Below are positions 17,687 to 27,091 of a DNA stretch of 54,756 bases, one piece after another. The notes under the pieces are model-generated. The model ran no database searches. It had not been told where the DNA came from and saw only the letters and a program-made list of their open reading frames with translations. The stretch's first letter is position 1, and the number at the start of each line of letters is the position of its first letter. Both the position numbers and the translations under genes were made by a program. This DNA is from an uncultured Pelagibacteraceae bacterium (GTDB lineage: Bacteria > Pseudomonadota > Alphaproteobacteria > Pelagibacterales > Pelagibacteraceae), in contig CACPPH010000004.1 of the NCBI GenBank assembly GCA_902635795.1, positions 1 to 54,756 of the forward strand, given 5' to 3'.

Positions 17687-20088
17687 TAGGATCTAATTAT
17701 AGCGCCTGTTTTTTCTTTGACTACATCAATAATTTTTTTACTAATCTGATCTAAATCTTTTTCGCTTAGGGTTTTGTTAGGAGACTGCAAAGTAACATTT
17801 ATCGCAACTGATTTTTTATCTTTGGGAATATTTTCACCCTTGTAAACATCAAAAGTTGTTACTTCTTGAATAAGTGAGTCATCTATTTCTTTGATAATCT
17901 TTTCTAACAAACCAATTTTAAAAATTTTATCTATTACAAAAGCAAAATCTCTTTGAGATTTTTGAAAATCTGAAGGTTGAAAACTTTTTTTTGTTTGTCT
18001 TATCTTTTTGTTAGGTTCAGGTATATTCTTTAAAAATATCTCTAATCCATAAATATTTGGCTCTTTAAAATCTAATTTTTTTGTTATGGCAGGATGTAAT
18101 TCTCCAAAATAAGCAAGGTGAGGTCCTTTTTCTGATTTAAAATTAATAGAGCCAGATCTTCCTGGATGGTAACACTGTTTTGTGTTATCACTTATAAAAA
18201 GATCTTTCTCTGATAATCCAAGTTCAATTAAAGTTTTGATTACGTCACTTTTAATATCAAATACATCTATATTTCTCTCCTTTTCAATCCAGCTTTTTCT
18301 ATTTACTTTCCCTGATTTTAAAGCACCAACTACAATTTCTTGTTCTCCAGGATTTTTTCCAAAAAATACTGGTCCTATTTCAAATAGAGATACATCTTCA
18401 TAACCTCTATCTTGATTTTTTTTTAGGTAAATTGAAAGATTTGAAAACATTGACCTTCTCAAAACATTAAGGTCAGAGGAAATAGGATTAAAAATTGGAA
18501 TTTCCTTTTCACCTTTTGAGAATTGACTATCAATTTTAGAGTCAGTAAATGACCAGGTAACTGACTCGAGAAATCCTTTTGATGCAAGAGATCTTTGTGA
18601 CAAATGAAATAACTTTTGTTTAAAATTTAAAGTTTCACTTTCTCTAATTCTCTCAGGGGTGACTAATTTTATATTTTTGAAACCTTTAATTCTAATAAGT
18701 TCCTCAATTATATCTACATTTTGATTAATATCTGGTCTCCAGGAAGGAATTTCTATTTTAAGTGCTTTTTTTCCTTTTTTGCAAATGAAACCTAATGAGA
18801 TAAGAATTTTTTGTGCCTCATTAATAGATATTGGTATACCAATTAAATTTTCAAAATTATCAATATCAAAATTTATAATTTTACTTTTTTTATAATTTTT
18901 TCCAGTAATTATAAATTTACTAGCTTCCCCTCCACATATTTTTAATATCAAATCGGTAGCAACTTGTAAGCCCTCTGACACAGAGTTGGGATCGATACCC
19001 CTTTCAAATCTATATTTTGCATCAGTGTTAATTGATAATTCTCGAGATGTTTTTCTAATGGAAGATGGTAAAAAGTATGCAGATTCAAGTAAAATATTTT
19101 TAGTATCAAATTCTGTCGAAGTTTTTGTTCCCCCAATTATTCCACCAAGACCCAAAACACTAGACTTATCAGTAATTACACACATACCTTTTCTAAGTTT
19201 ATATTTCTTATTATCTAATGCTTCAAACTCTTCTCCCTCTTTTGAATCTCTTACTATTAACTCTCTGTCAATTTTATCTGCATCGTAAGCGTGTAATGGA
19301 CGGTTCAAATCAAACATGACATAATTAGTGATATCGACAACAGCAGAGATTGGTTTTAAACCAAGAGCAACAAGTTTGTTTTTTAACCATTCTGGACTCT
19401 CTTTATTTACTATATTTTTAATATAACAACTTCCAAATGTTAGACACCCTTGATGCTTATCTTTAGTTATTGAGGTCTTAATTTGATGCTTGGAGCTTTG
19501 TTTTATCTTTTTTCTTTTTGAAGTTATTAATTTGCCTATTCCAGCTGAAGATAAATCTCTTGCAATACCTCTTATACCTAAACAGTCTGGTCTATTTGGT
19601 GTAATTGCAATATCGATTACTTTTTCTGATTTACTTTTAAAGTAACTTTTTCCTATTTCTTTTTCCTTAACATTTAATTCTATTATACCGTCACTCTCAT
19701 CTGATAAATTGAGTTCGCTTTCAGAACACAACATTCCACGAGACTCGACTCCTCTTATTTTAGCAATTTTTAATTGAAATTTTGTTTTAGGTATTACGGC
19801 CCCAGGTGGAGCGTAAATTGTTATAAGGCCATCCCTTGCGTTAGGTGCTCCACATACAACTTTTAAAGTTTCTTTTCCACCAATGTTTACATCGCACACT
19901 TTTAATTTATCTGCGTTAGGATGTTTATCAGCTTTGATAATTTTAGCTATTTTAAATTCACTTAGCTCTCCAGAGTTTTCTTTTACACTTTCAACTTCTA
20001 AGCCGATGTTAGTGAGTTTATTTATAATTTCATTTTCGTTTGCATTAGTCTTTAGATGCTCTTTTAACCATGGTAGTGTAATAATCAT
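17686..20088 (-). CDS. pheT: Phenylalanyl-tRNA synthetase beta subunit
   Basis: The full 800-residue bacterial beta subunit. Order: N-terminal B1 and OB-fold tRNA-binding domain ([16 protein letters not shown] near residue 52), B3/B4 editing domain ([11 protein letters not shown] near 255), B5 DNA-binding-like domain, a catalytic-like domain, and the C-terminal ferredoxin-fold anticodon-binding domain ([16 protein letters not shown] near 700). It forms an alpha2beta2 enzyme with pheS. Start overlaps the pheS stop by 4 bp (ATGA), and the stop overlaps the lepA start. Confidence 0.97.
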   Translation of the reverse strand: MIITLPWLKEHLKTNANENEIINKLTNIGLEVESVKENSGELSEFKIAKIIKADKHPNADKLKVCDVNIGGKETLKVVCGAPNARDGLITIYAPPGAVIPKTKFQLKIAKIRGVESRGMLCSESELNLSDESDGIIELNVKEKEIGKSYFKSKSEKVIDIAITPNRPDCLGIRGIARDLSSAGIGKLITSKRKKIKQSSKHQIKTSITKDKHQGCLTFGSCYIKNIVNKESPEWLKNKLVALGLKPISAVVDITNYVMFDLNRPLHAYDADKIDRELIVRDSKEGEEFEALDNKKYKLRKGMCVITDKSSVLGLGGIIGGTKTSTEFDTKNILLESAYFLPSSIRKTSRELSINTDAKYRFERGIDPNSVSEGLQVATDLILKICGGEASKFIITGKNYKKSKIINFDIDNFENLIGIPISINEAQKILISLGFICKKGKKALKIEIPSWRPDINQNVDIIEELIRIKGFKNIKLVTPERIRESETLNFKQKLFHLSQRSLASKGFLESVTWSFTDSKIDSQFSKGEKEIPIFNPISSDLNVLRRSMFSNLSIYLKKNQDRGYEDVSLFEIGPVFFGKNPGEQEIVVGALKSGKVNRKSWIEKERNIDVFDIKSDVIKTLIELGLSEKDLFISDNTKQCYHPGRSGSINFKSEKGPHLAYFGELHPAITKKLDFKEPNIYGLEIFLKNIPEPNKKIRQTKKSFQPSDFQKSQRDFAFVIDKIFKIGLLEKIIKEIDDSLIQEVTTFDVYKGENIPKDKKSVAINVTLQSPNKTLSEKDLDQISKKIIDVVKEKTGAIIRS

Positions 20089-21152
20089 TTGCTTAATCCT
20101 CTATAGTTTGTGGGTACATCTAAAGGGTCAAAACCAAAATGACTTAACCATCTAAAATCTGTTTCAAAAAAAGCTCTTAAATCATTAATTCCATATTTTA
20201 ACATGGCCAAGCGATCAATACCCATGCCAAATGCAAATCCTTGATATTTTCTTGGATCAACTTTTGCATTTTTTAGGACATTGGGATGAACCATTCCACA
20301 ACCTAATATTTCTAACCATTTATTACCTTCACCAATTACGATTTTTTCATTCTCAATTCTGTATCCAATGTCTACTTCAGCAGATGGTTCGGTGAACGGG
20401 AAATGACTAGGTCTGAATCTCATTTTAACATTTTTAACTTCGAAAAATTCTTTAATAAAGTAGTCTAAACATCCTTTAAGATGACCCATAGTAATATTTT
20501 TATCGATATGAAGACCTTCTAATTGATGAAACATTGGAGCATGAGTTTGATCACTATCACATCTATAAGTTCTTCCAGGAACAATTATTTTAAATGGTGG
20601 TTTTCCATCAAGCATTGCTCTAATTTGAACTGGAGAAGTGTGTGTTCTCAAAAGAATTTTTTTATTTTTTTCTAAATAGAATGTGTCATGCATATCTCTT
20701 GCAGGATGATCTTCAGGTGTATTTAATGCTGTAAAATTATTATATTCAGTCTCTACGTCTGGACCTTCTGCAACAGTAAAACCAATTTCGGAAAAAATAG
20801 AAGAAATTTCATCTATGACTTGAGATACTGGATGAATTTTTCCTTGTTGATAAGGTCGGATTGGTAAAGTTACATCAACTTTTTCATTTTTTAATTTTTC
20901 AATTATTTCTGCATTGCTGATTTCAAAATCTTTTTGCTCAATTTGTTTTGTTAAATCATCTTTAATTTTATTTAAATTAAAGGCAAAGTCTCTTCTTTTA
21001 TCGGGTTCTAAAGAACCTAGAGTTTTAAATTGTTTTGTGATTTGACCGTTTTTTCCAAAAAACTCTGTCTTGACATTTTGTAAATCCTCTTTGGTTTTGA
21101 CAGAGTCAATTTTTGCGTTAAAAATAGAATTTATTTTATCCAAATCACTCAT
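20085..21152 (-). CDS. pheS: Phenylalanyl-tRNA synthetase alpha subunit
   Basis: A complete 355-residue class II catalytic subunit. The N-terminal 80 residues form the coiled-coil tRNA-binding arm. Catalytic motif 2 is seen around [19 protein letters not shown] near residue 245, and motif 3 around [16 protein letters not shown] near 315. The substrate-binding RTHTSPVQ is near 170. Lies 48 bp downstream of rplT in the same operon, so it should follow ribosomal protein expression. Confidence 0.97.
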   Translation of the reverse strand: MSDLDKINSIFNAKIDSVKTKEDLQNVKTEFFGKNGQITKQFKTLGSLEPDKRRDFAFNLNKIKDDLTKQIEQKDFEISNAEIIEKLKNEKVDVTLPIRPYQQGKIHPVSQVIDEISSIFSEIGFTVAEGPDVETEYNNFTALNTPEDHPARDMHDTFYLEKNKKILLRTHTSPVQIRAMLDGKPPFKIIVPGRTYRCDSDQTHAPMFHQLEGLHIDKNITMGHLKGCLDYFIKEFFEVKNVKMRFRPSHFPFTEPSAEVDIGYRIENEKIVIGEGNKWLEILGCGMVHPNVLKNAKVDPRKYQGFAFGMGIDRLAMLKYGINDLRAFFETDFRWLSHFGFDPLDVPTNYRGLSK

Positions 21153-21200
21153 TCAGTAATTGATTTTTTATATTAAGTTGAAGTTAATTCAAAGACCCTT

Positions 21201-21557
21201 TTAATTCAGGGAAGATTGAACCTTTTTTACCACAGATTTAAAGACTTCTGGATTGTTATAGGCTAATTCAGCTAAAACTTTTCTATCCAATCTAATTTTT
21301 GATTTAGCTAAACCATTAATAAATTTCGAATAAGTTAATCCTTCCGCTCTAACACCTGCATTAATTCTTTGAATCCATAAAGATCTAAATTCTCTTTTTT
21401 TTGCTCTTCTATCTCTGTAAGCATATTGCATTGCTTTTTCCATGGCTTGACGAGCAATTCTAATTGTATTTTTTCTTCTACCGTATTGTCCCTTAACAGA
21501 TTTTAAAACTTTTTTATGCTTAGCTCTACTTACGACTCCTCTTTTTGTTCTCGCCAT
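21201..21557 (-). CDS. rplT: 50S ribosomal protein L20
   Basis: A standard 118-residue L20 with the basic N-terminus [19 protein letters not shown] and the [19 protein letters not shown] helix. It is essential for early 50S assembly and in other bacteria represses its own operon by binding upstream mRNA. It follows rpmI by 11 bp. Whether that feedback exists here cannot be seen; no obvious L20 site is identified in the short infC-rpmI gap. Confidence 0.98.
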   Translation of the reverse strand: MARTKRGVVSRAKHKKVLKSVKGQYGRRKNTIRIARQAMEKAMQYAYRDRRAKKREFRSLWIQRINAGVRAEGLTYSKFINGLAKSKIRLDRKVLAELAYNNPEVFKSVVKKVQSSLN

Positions 21558-21568
21558 ATTTTCCTCTT

Positions 21569-21766
21569 TTAATTATATGGCATATACGATTTTACAATTC
21601 TTGAGTCTTGCTTTGTCATTATCGTAGTGCCTCTTTGTTTTCTTATTTGAGAATTTGTTCTTTTTATCATACCATGTCTCTTTCCAGCTTGAGGCATCTT
21701 TATTTTTCCTGAAGCTGTAAACCTAAACCTCTTTTTAGCTGAGCTTTTAGTTTTCAATTTTGGCAT
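21569..21766 (-). CDS. rpmI: 50S ribosomal protein L35
   Basis: A 65-residue basic protein, [16 protein letters not shown] followed by [20 protein letters not shown], matching L35 in length and sequence. It lies between infC and rplT as in most bacteria. The 59-bp gap to infC contains a small hairpin. A KH/RT-rich C-terminus ending PYN is normal for alphaproteobacterial forms. Confidence 0.97.
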   Translation of the reverse strand: MPKLKTKSSAKKRFRFTASGKIKMPQAGKRHGMIKRTNSQIRKQRGTTIMTKQDSRIVKSYMPYN

Positions 21767-21800
21767 AAATATTTGGGTCTTATATAACTAATATTTTATC

Positions 21801-21815
21801 TTAGCAAGTCGCTAA
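21801..21815 (-). promoter_or_regulatory. Hairpin between infC and rpmI
   Basis: TTAGC at 21801-21805 and GCTAA at 21811-21815 form a 5-bp stem with a 5-base loop, extended by AT pairs. Between infC and rpmI, this is where L20 feedback or processing signals lie in other bacteria. A role is only suggested by position. Confidence 0.25.
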
Positions 21816-21825
21816 TATGATAGGT

Positions 21826-22371
21826 TTAAATAGGTTGGATGATCATGACCATCTGTTTACCTTCAAATTTTGGCTGACTTTCAACTTTAGCTATATCTTT
21901 TGTCTCTTGAATTATTTTTTCCATCAGTTCTTTACCCAGTTCAGTATGTTGCATCTCTCTTCCTTTAAATTTTACTGTAAATTTTACCTTATCACCTTTA
22001 ATAATAAATTTTTTTGCATTTTTAATTTTAAAATTATAATCATGTGTCTCTGTACCCGGTCTAAGCTTAATCTCTTTTAATGTAGCTGTCTTTTGTTTTT
22101 TCTTTGCTTGGTTAGCCTTTTTTTGAAGATCGTACTTATATTTTCCAATGTCCATTATCTTACAAACTGGAGGATTAGCATTTGGAGAAATTTCGATTAA
22201 ATCTAAATTTTCCATCTTAGCTAATTCTATAGCTTTAGTTAATGGCATTGAGCCTAAATTTGAACCATCATTTCCAATGACTTGAACATCAAGTGCTCTT
22301 ATACGCTCATTAGCTCTAGGACCTTGAGGCTTAGTCCTTCTATGAAAATAATTTGTTTTGGGATTTGGCAC
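21826..22371 (-). CDS. infC: Translation initiation factor IF-3
   Basis: A 181-residue IF-3 with the N-terminal domain (RRTKPQGPRANERIRALDVQVIG), the linker with lysines, and the C-terminal domain (KEIKLRPGTETHDYNFKIKNAKKF). It starts with GTG at 22371, immediately after the thrS TAA stop, giving TAAGTG. A rare start codon on infC is in line with known autoregulation of IF-3, which discriminates against non-AUG starts; the classical start is AUU, so GTG here is a milder version. The assignment of function is secure; regulation is inferred. Confidence 0.96.
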   Translation of the reverse strand: MPNPKTNYFHRRTKPQGPRANERIRALDVQVIGNDGSNLGSMPLTKAIELAKMENLDLIEISPNANPPVCKIMDIGKYKYDLQKKANQAKKKQKTATLKEIKLRPGTETHDYNFKIKNAKKFIIKGDKVKFTVKFKGREMQHTELGKELMEKIIQETKDIAKVESQPKFEGKQMVMIIQPI

Positions 22372-24291
22372 TTAATTTAATGGCAGCTTATTTAGGTCTA
22401 ACATATTTTTTATAAATTTATCTCTTTTTACGATTTCTTGTTTGTCTGATCCAAGTTTTCTTACAGTCACTGTATTTTCGTTTACCTCTTTTTTCCCGCA
22501 TACAACGATGTAAGGGATTTTTGAAAGAGAGTGCTCTCTAACTTTATAGTTAATTTTTTCATTCCTTAAATCCATCTCACATTTTATACCCTCTTTAAAC
22601 AAATCTTCAAATAACTTTTTAACGTAGTTGTTGTTCTCCTCTGCAATTGGACATACTACTACTTGTGCTGGAGACAACCAAAAAGGCAATTTACCCGCAT
22701 AGTTTTCAATTAAAATACCTATAAACCTTTCCAAAGATCCAAATAGTGCTCTGTGCAACATTACTGGAACCTTTTTAGTGCCATCCTTAGATACGTAAGA
22801 TGCGCCAAGTCTATCAGGTAAGTTTAAATCAACTTGGAGTGTTCCACATTGCCAGTCTCTACCAATAGCATCTCTTAAAACGAATTCTATTTTAGGACCA
22901 TAGAAAGCTCCTTCACCTTTATTGATTGTATATTTTAATTTAGTTTTTTTTATTGCAGTTAAAAGCGCCTCTTCAGATTTATCCCAAATATTATCATCAC
23001 CGACTCTGTTAATAGGTCTGTCAGAGTATTTTAAAATTACATCTTTAAAGCCTAAATCTTTGTAAATTTCTAAAATTAAGTTAGTAACTGAGAGAGACTC
23101 ATTTGTTATTTGGTCTTCTGTACAAAATATATGAGCATCATCTTGTGTAAACGCTCTTACTCTAAGTAATCCATGAAGTGCTCCTGAGGGTTCATATCTA
23201 TGAACTTTTCCAAATTCTGAAAGTTTTAAAGGTAAATCTCTGTAACTTTTCAATCCTTGATTAAAAATTTGAACACATCCAGGGCAATTCATAGGTTTCA
23301 CAGCAAAAGTTTTCTCATCAGGTGTTTCTGAGGTGAACATGTGTTCTCCAAATTTCTCCCAGTGACCAGACTTTTCCCATAAAGTTTTATCCAAAAGTTC
23401 CGGAGTATTTATCTCTTTATACCCTGCAAGCCGCTGCTTCATTCTCATATATTCAATTAATCTTTGAAATAACAGCCAGCCTTTCTCGTGCCAAAAAACT
23501 GACCCTGGACTTTCTTCTCTAAAATGAAATAAGTCCATCTCTTTACCAAGTTTTCTGTGATCTCTTTTTTCAGCTTCTTCTAGGCGATTTAAATATTGAT
23601 CTAAATCTTTTTTTGAACTCCAGCAAGTTCCATAAATTCTTTGCAGCATTTCATTTTTTGAATCCCCTCTCCAGTAGGCTCCTGAAACCTTAGTTAATTT
23701 AAATGCCTTGCCAATTTTACTTGAGGATGCCAAATGCGGACCTCTACACAAATCATGCCAACTGTCACCATGATGATACACTGAAAGTTCCTCACCCTCG
23801 GGTATACTCTCGATTATTTCAGCTTTATATTTTTCCCCAATTTCTTTAAAATGAGCTATAGCTTTTTTTCTTTCCCAAACTTCTCTTTTTGTTTTGACAT
23901 CTCTGTCGATTATTTCTAACATTTTCTTTTCAATCTTTTTAAGATCTTCCTCAGTAAAAGGTTCTTTTCGAGCAAAATCGTAATAAAAGCCGTTATCTAT
24001 TACAGGTCCAATTGTTACCTGAGTGCCTGGGAATAATTCTTGAACTGCCATTGCCATAATATGAGCAGCATCGTGCCTAATAACTTCTAATCCCTCTTTA
24101 TCTTTTGAAGTAATTATTCTAACTTTGGAATCATTGATAATTTCATGACTTAGATCTTTAAGTTCTCCATTAACTTCCATGATAAGAGCTAATTTTTCCA
24201 AGGATTTGCTAATTTTTTTTATTAACTCAAATCCGTTTATCGACTTATTAAAAGATATTTTTTTTCCGTCTAGTAGTTGAACTTGAGGCAT
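22372..24291 (-). CDS. thrS: Threonyl-tRNA synthetase
   Basis: A 639-residue full-length enzyme: N-terminal TGS domain (first 60 residues), editing domain with HDAAHIMAMAV near residue 74 and the later HHGDSWHDLCRGPH near 174, class II catalytic core with MNCPGCVQIF near 335 and RVRAFTQDDAHIFC near 365, and a C-terminal anticodon domain. Zinc ligands are expected in the C and H residues of the core. Start overlaps the stop of an upstream glycosyltransferase by one base (TAATG at 24289-24293). Confidence 0.97.
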   Translation of the reverse strand: MPQVQLLDGKKISFNKSINGFELIKKISKSLEKLALIMEVNGELKDLSHEIINDSKVRIITSKDKEGLEVIRHDAAHIMAMAVQELFPGTQVTIGPVIDNGFYYDFARKEPFTEEDLKKIEKKMLEIIDRDVKTKREVWERKKAIAHFKEIGEKYKAEIIESIPEGEELSVYHHGDSWHDLCRGPHLASSSKIGKAFKLTKVSGAYWRGDSKNEMLQRIYGTCWSSKKDLDQYLNRLEEAEKRDHRKLGKEMDLFHFREESPGSVFWHEKGWLLFQRLIEYMRMKQRLAGYKEINTPELLDKTLWEKSGHWEKFGEHMFTSETPDEKTFAVKPMNCPGCVQIFNQGLKSYRDLPLKLSEFGKVHRYEPSGALHGLLRVRAFTQDDAHIFCTEDQITNESLSVTNLILEIYKDLGFKDVILKYSDRPINRVGDDNIWDKSEEALLTAIKKTKLKYTINKGEGAFYGPKIEFVLRDAIGRDWQCGTLQVDLNLPDRLGASYVSKDGTKKVPVMLHRALFGSLERFIGILIENYAGKLPFWLSPAQVVVCPIAEENNNYVKKLFEDLFKEGIKCEMDLRNEKINYKVREHSLSKIPYIVVCGKKEVNENTVTVRKLGSDKQEIVKRDKFIKNMLDLNKLPLN

Positions 24292-25448
24292 TATTTGTTT
24301 AACAATTTTTTATATTCTCTCAAATTTGAATCACACATTACTTCAACGTCAAATTTTTTAGTTATGTTTTTTCTACCTTCGTTTCCCATTAATTTCAACT
24401 CTTCTTGACTTAATTGAATAACAGTATTTAAATTTTTAGCAAGATCTCTTGGATCGTCATGTTTATATAAAAAACCTGATTTTTTATTCAAAATCGTTTC
24501 TTTTGATCCCCCTAAATTGCTAGCTATTATTGGTTTTCCCATAGATTGAGACTCAACAGAAACTCTTCCAAACGCTTCTGGTTCAATTGATGCCGATACT
24601 ATTACATCAGCCAGGGAGTATGCTAGGGGCATTTCTTTACAATGATTTATAAACTTAATCTTTTTTGTTAAGCTATACCTTTCTACCAAACTAAAAAGTT
24701 TTTTACTATAAACTTTTCTTCCTTGATCAGAACCTAACATAATAGCTTGAAAGTTAGTAATGTTATAATCCTCTATCAAAATATTCAATGACTCAATAAA
24801 TTTTTCTTGTCCTTTCCAATACGTTAATCTACCAGGCATTAAAATGGTAAATTTATTTGGCTCTAAACTCCATTCTTTTTTTAATTTTTCCTGTTTTAAA
24901 ATTGAAATATTTTTTTGATTAAAATAATCAATATTTATTCCCCTGAAAATTACCCTTAATTTTTTCTTTTTACTTAAGTATTCGCTATAATTATCATTAA
25001 TATGTCCAAATATGAAATTTGAACCTGCTATTGTTAGTTTCGATCTTAACATTACGCTGTTATAAAACTTTTTGAATTTATTTTTAAAATTGTATGTCCC
25101 GTGAAATGTTGTAACAAATATGGTGTTAGTTATTAAACATGCCAAATAGCATGACCAAGCTGGTGCTCTACTCCTAGCATGTACAATGTTTATTTTTTTT
25201 ATCAATATTAAAAAAGATATAAGAATAATATTTAAAAATATCACTATTGGATTTTTAGAATGCACAGGAATTTTAAATACACCAACTTTGTTTTTCTTAA
25301 CAAATTTGAGTAATTCTCCGCCAGAAGTTGCAATATATGAACCACAATCTTTTTCTGCTAAGTAGTGAGCTATGTCGTAACAACCAGTTTCAGCGCCCCC
25401 ATAACCTAGTTTGGGTATCACTTGCAAAACATTTATTTTAGTAGTCAT
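24291..25448 (-). CDS. Glycosyltransferase family 4
   Basis: A 385-residue GT-B glycosyltransferase. The N-terminal VLQVIPKLGYGGAETGCYD has the glycine-rich loop of the GT4 family. The C-terminal domain has ILMPGRLTYWKGQEKF near 205 and the E-x7-E motif in EPEAFGRVSVE near 300. It is probably a lipopolysaccharide or other surface-glycan enzyme. It is the first gene of the leftward operon and its stop overlaps the thrS start, so a sugar gene heads the translation operon. Its own promoter must be in the 38-bp gap to the divergent hydrolase. Confidence 0.88.
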   Translation of the reverse strand: MTTKINVLQVIPKLGYGGAETGCYDIAHYLAEKDCGSYIATSGGELLKFVKKNKVGVFKIPVHSKNPIVIFLNIILISFLILIKKINIVHARSRAPAWSCYLACLITNTIFVTTFHGTYNFKNKFKKFYNSVMLRSKLTIAGSNFIFGHINDNYSEYLSKKKKLRVIFRGINIDYFNQKNISILKQEKLKKEWSLEPNKFTILMPGRLTYWKGQEKFIESLNILIEDYNITNFQAIMLGSDQGRKVYSKKLFSLVERYSLTKKIKFINHCKEMPLAYSLADVIVSASIEPEAFGRVSVESQSMGKPIIASNLGGSKETILNKKSGFLYKHDDPRDLAKNLNTVIQLSQEELKLMGNEGRKNITKKFDVEVMCDSNLREYKKLLNK

Positions 25449-25486
25449 ATTTAATAATATATAATAACAAATTAAGAGGTCCTTAT

Positions 25487-26242
25487 ATGAAAAAATTTAA
25501 ATTTTTAAAATTCTCAAAGACAAAAAAGCTAAGGTATTGGGATAATTACTTTAAAGAAAAACTGTATTTAGTTTTTTTGCCAGGCTTTATGTCTGATATA
25601 GAGGGAAAAAAGCCTAAGGCTCTCATTAAATTTGCAAAACTATATAAATTGGGGTTTTTGACTTTAGAGTACTCCGGGCATGGAAAATCATCAGGAATTT
25701 TTACTAAAGGAAATATTTCTATTTGGACAGAAGATGCTAAGAAAATGATAAAAAAAATTGTTAGAAAAAATAATTTTATTCTAATTGGATCAAGCATGGG
25801 AGCTTGGATTGCTATTAATCAGTTTAAATATTTTAAATCAAAAATAAAAGGTTTTATAGGTATTGGCGCAGCACCTGAGTTTTTAACAAGACTAATGTGG
25901 AAAAAATTTCCAAAAAAAATTAAAAATGAAATTAAGAGAAAAGGTAAAGCAACAGTTGTTAATGATGGATCCGAATTCCCTATTTCTTATCAATTAATTA
26001 AAGATGGAAGAAGTAATAAAGTTTTTAGAAAAAAAATTAATTATAAAATTCCTGTTACAATGGTGCATGGAACTAAGGATAAAGCAGTGCCTGTTTCTTC
26101 ATCCAGGTTAACTCTTTCAATTTTTAAAAAATCAAAAAAAAGGTTAGTATTAATCAAAAACGGTGATCACAGTTTATCAAGCAATAATCATTTAAAGATA
26201 ATTTTAAAAGAATTAAAAAGAATTATTAAAAATCTTGTTTAA
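25487..26242 (+). CDS. Alpha/beta hydrolase
   Basis: A 251-residue hydrolase of the serine esterase/thioesterase type. The nucleophile elbow GSSMGAW is near residue 104, with the acid in HGTKDKAVP near 200 and the His in KNGDHSLS near 228. FLPGFMSDIEG carries the oxyanion-hole region. It resembles the ABHD10/palmitoyl-thioesterase-like group. The specific substrate is not known. Its 3' end overlaps the convergent SDR-like gene by 30 bp. RBS-like AGAGGT lies just before the ATG. Confidence 0.8.
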   Translation: MKKFKFLKFSKTKKLRYWDNYFKEKLYLVFLPGFMSDIEGKKPKALIKFAKLYKLGFLTLEYSGHGKSSGIFTKGNISIWTEDAKKMIKKIVRKNNFILIGSSMGAWIAINQFKYFKSKIKGFIGIGAAPEFLTRLMWKKFPKKIKNEIKRKGKATVVNDGSEFPISYQLIKDGRSNKVFRKKINYKIPVTMVHGTKDKAVPVSSSRLTLSIFKKSKKRLVLIKNGDHSLSSNNHLKIILKELKRIIKNLV

Positions 26243-27091
26243 ACCTTCTTTATAGGTAGGATACTTAAATTTATAGTTAAAAAGTTTTTTGATTTTTTTA
26301 TTATCAACTTTTTTTGAGTCTCTATAAAAATTTTTTAACATTTCGCTGTTTAATTGATCTATTGTTATAGGTTTCGGTTCCTCTAAACTTAACAACTTTG
26401 CTCCAAAAGCTGCCACCTCTTTTTGAGATGCTGGTAAGTCATCACAAATGTTATAGGTTTCTCCACTCTTAAAATTTGTGAGAGATGCAAAGAGAATATT
26501 TGCAATGTCCTCTAGGTGAACTCTAGAAAAAAAATGATTTTTTTTATCTACTATTTGAATTTTTCTGTCTTGTAATCTCTTTAAAATATTAAATTGATTT
26601 GAATAAATTCCAGCTAGCCTGAAAATTTGAAGAGGTAAATTATATTTTGTTGCTAATTCTTTCCAAGAATTTTCAGCATTTAATCTGTCTTTACCATTTG
26701 GTGAAGTAGGTTTAGTGATACTTTTTTCATTAACCCATCTTCCATTATGATCTCCGTAAACGCTAGTAGCAGATAGATAGGTTATCCATTTGCTTTTTTT
26801 GATTTTTGTAAGATAACTTTTAAAATTTTTTAAAACAATATCTTTACCCTCTATTGGTGGGATTGAAATTAAAATGTAATTCGCCTCTAGAAGATTTGTA
26901 CTTAATTTTTTATCAAATTCTCCATTATTAAATAGATAGGAATTAATTTTAAGATTATTAAGTTTTATTTGGTGAGTGTCTTGTCTGGATGTAATAGTTA
27001 ACTCAAATTTTCTTTTCTCAAAAATTAACTTATTTATAAAACTTTCGGCAACTTGTCCAAAACCAAAACAAAAGATATTGATCTTTTCCAT
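26213..27091 (-). CDS. SDR-family NAD(P)-binding protein (YeeZ-like)
   Basis: A 292-residue protein with a Rossmann-type N-terminus, FCFGFGQVAESFINKL (a variant GxGxxG), and the later YLSATSVYGDHNGRWV and FRLAGIYS segments of extended SDRs such as the YeeZ group. It lacks the classical YxxxK spacing that I can recognise (VYGDHNG only), so a catalytic role is uncertain. The start overlaps the gltB stop by one base (TAATG at 27089-27093), so it is expressed with glutamate synthase. The 3' end overlaps the convergent hydrolase by 30 bp. Confidence 0.7.
   Translation of the reverse strand: MEKINIFCFGFGQVAESFINKLIFEKRKFELTITSRQDTHQIKLNNLKINSYLFNNGEFDKKLSTNLLEANYILISIPPIEGKDIVLKNFKSYLTKIKKSKWITYLSATSVYGDHNGRWVNEKSITKPTSPNGKDRLNAENSWKELATKYNLPLQIFRLAGIYSNQFNILKRLQDRKIQIVDKKNHFFSRVHLEDIANILFASLTNFKSGETYNICDDLPASQKEVAAFGAKLLSLEEPKPITIDQLNSEMLKNFYRDSKKVDNKKIKKLFNYKFKYPTYKEGLNKIFNNSF

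Noticed and set aside
21817-22080. 87-codon rightward frame opposite infC
   Set aside because: It lies inside infC, is very rich in Phe, and reads as antisense to a conserved gene.
26213-27091. UDP-sugar epimerase role for the SDR-like gene
   Set aside because: The YxxxK catalytic pair was not clear and it is coupled to gltB, so no sugar function is assigned.
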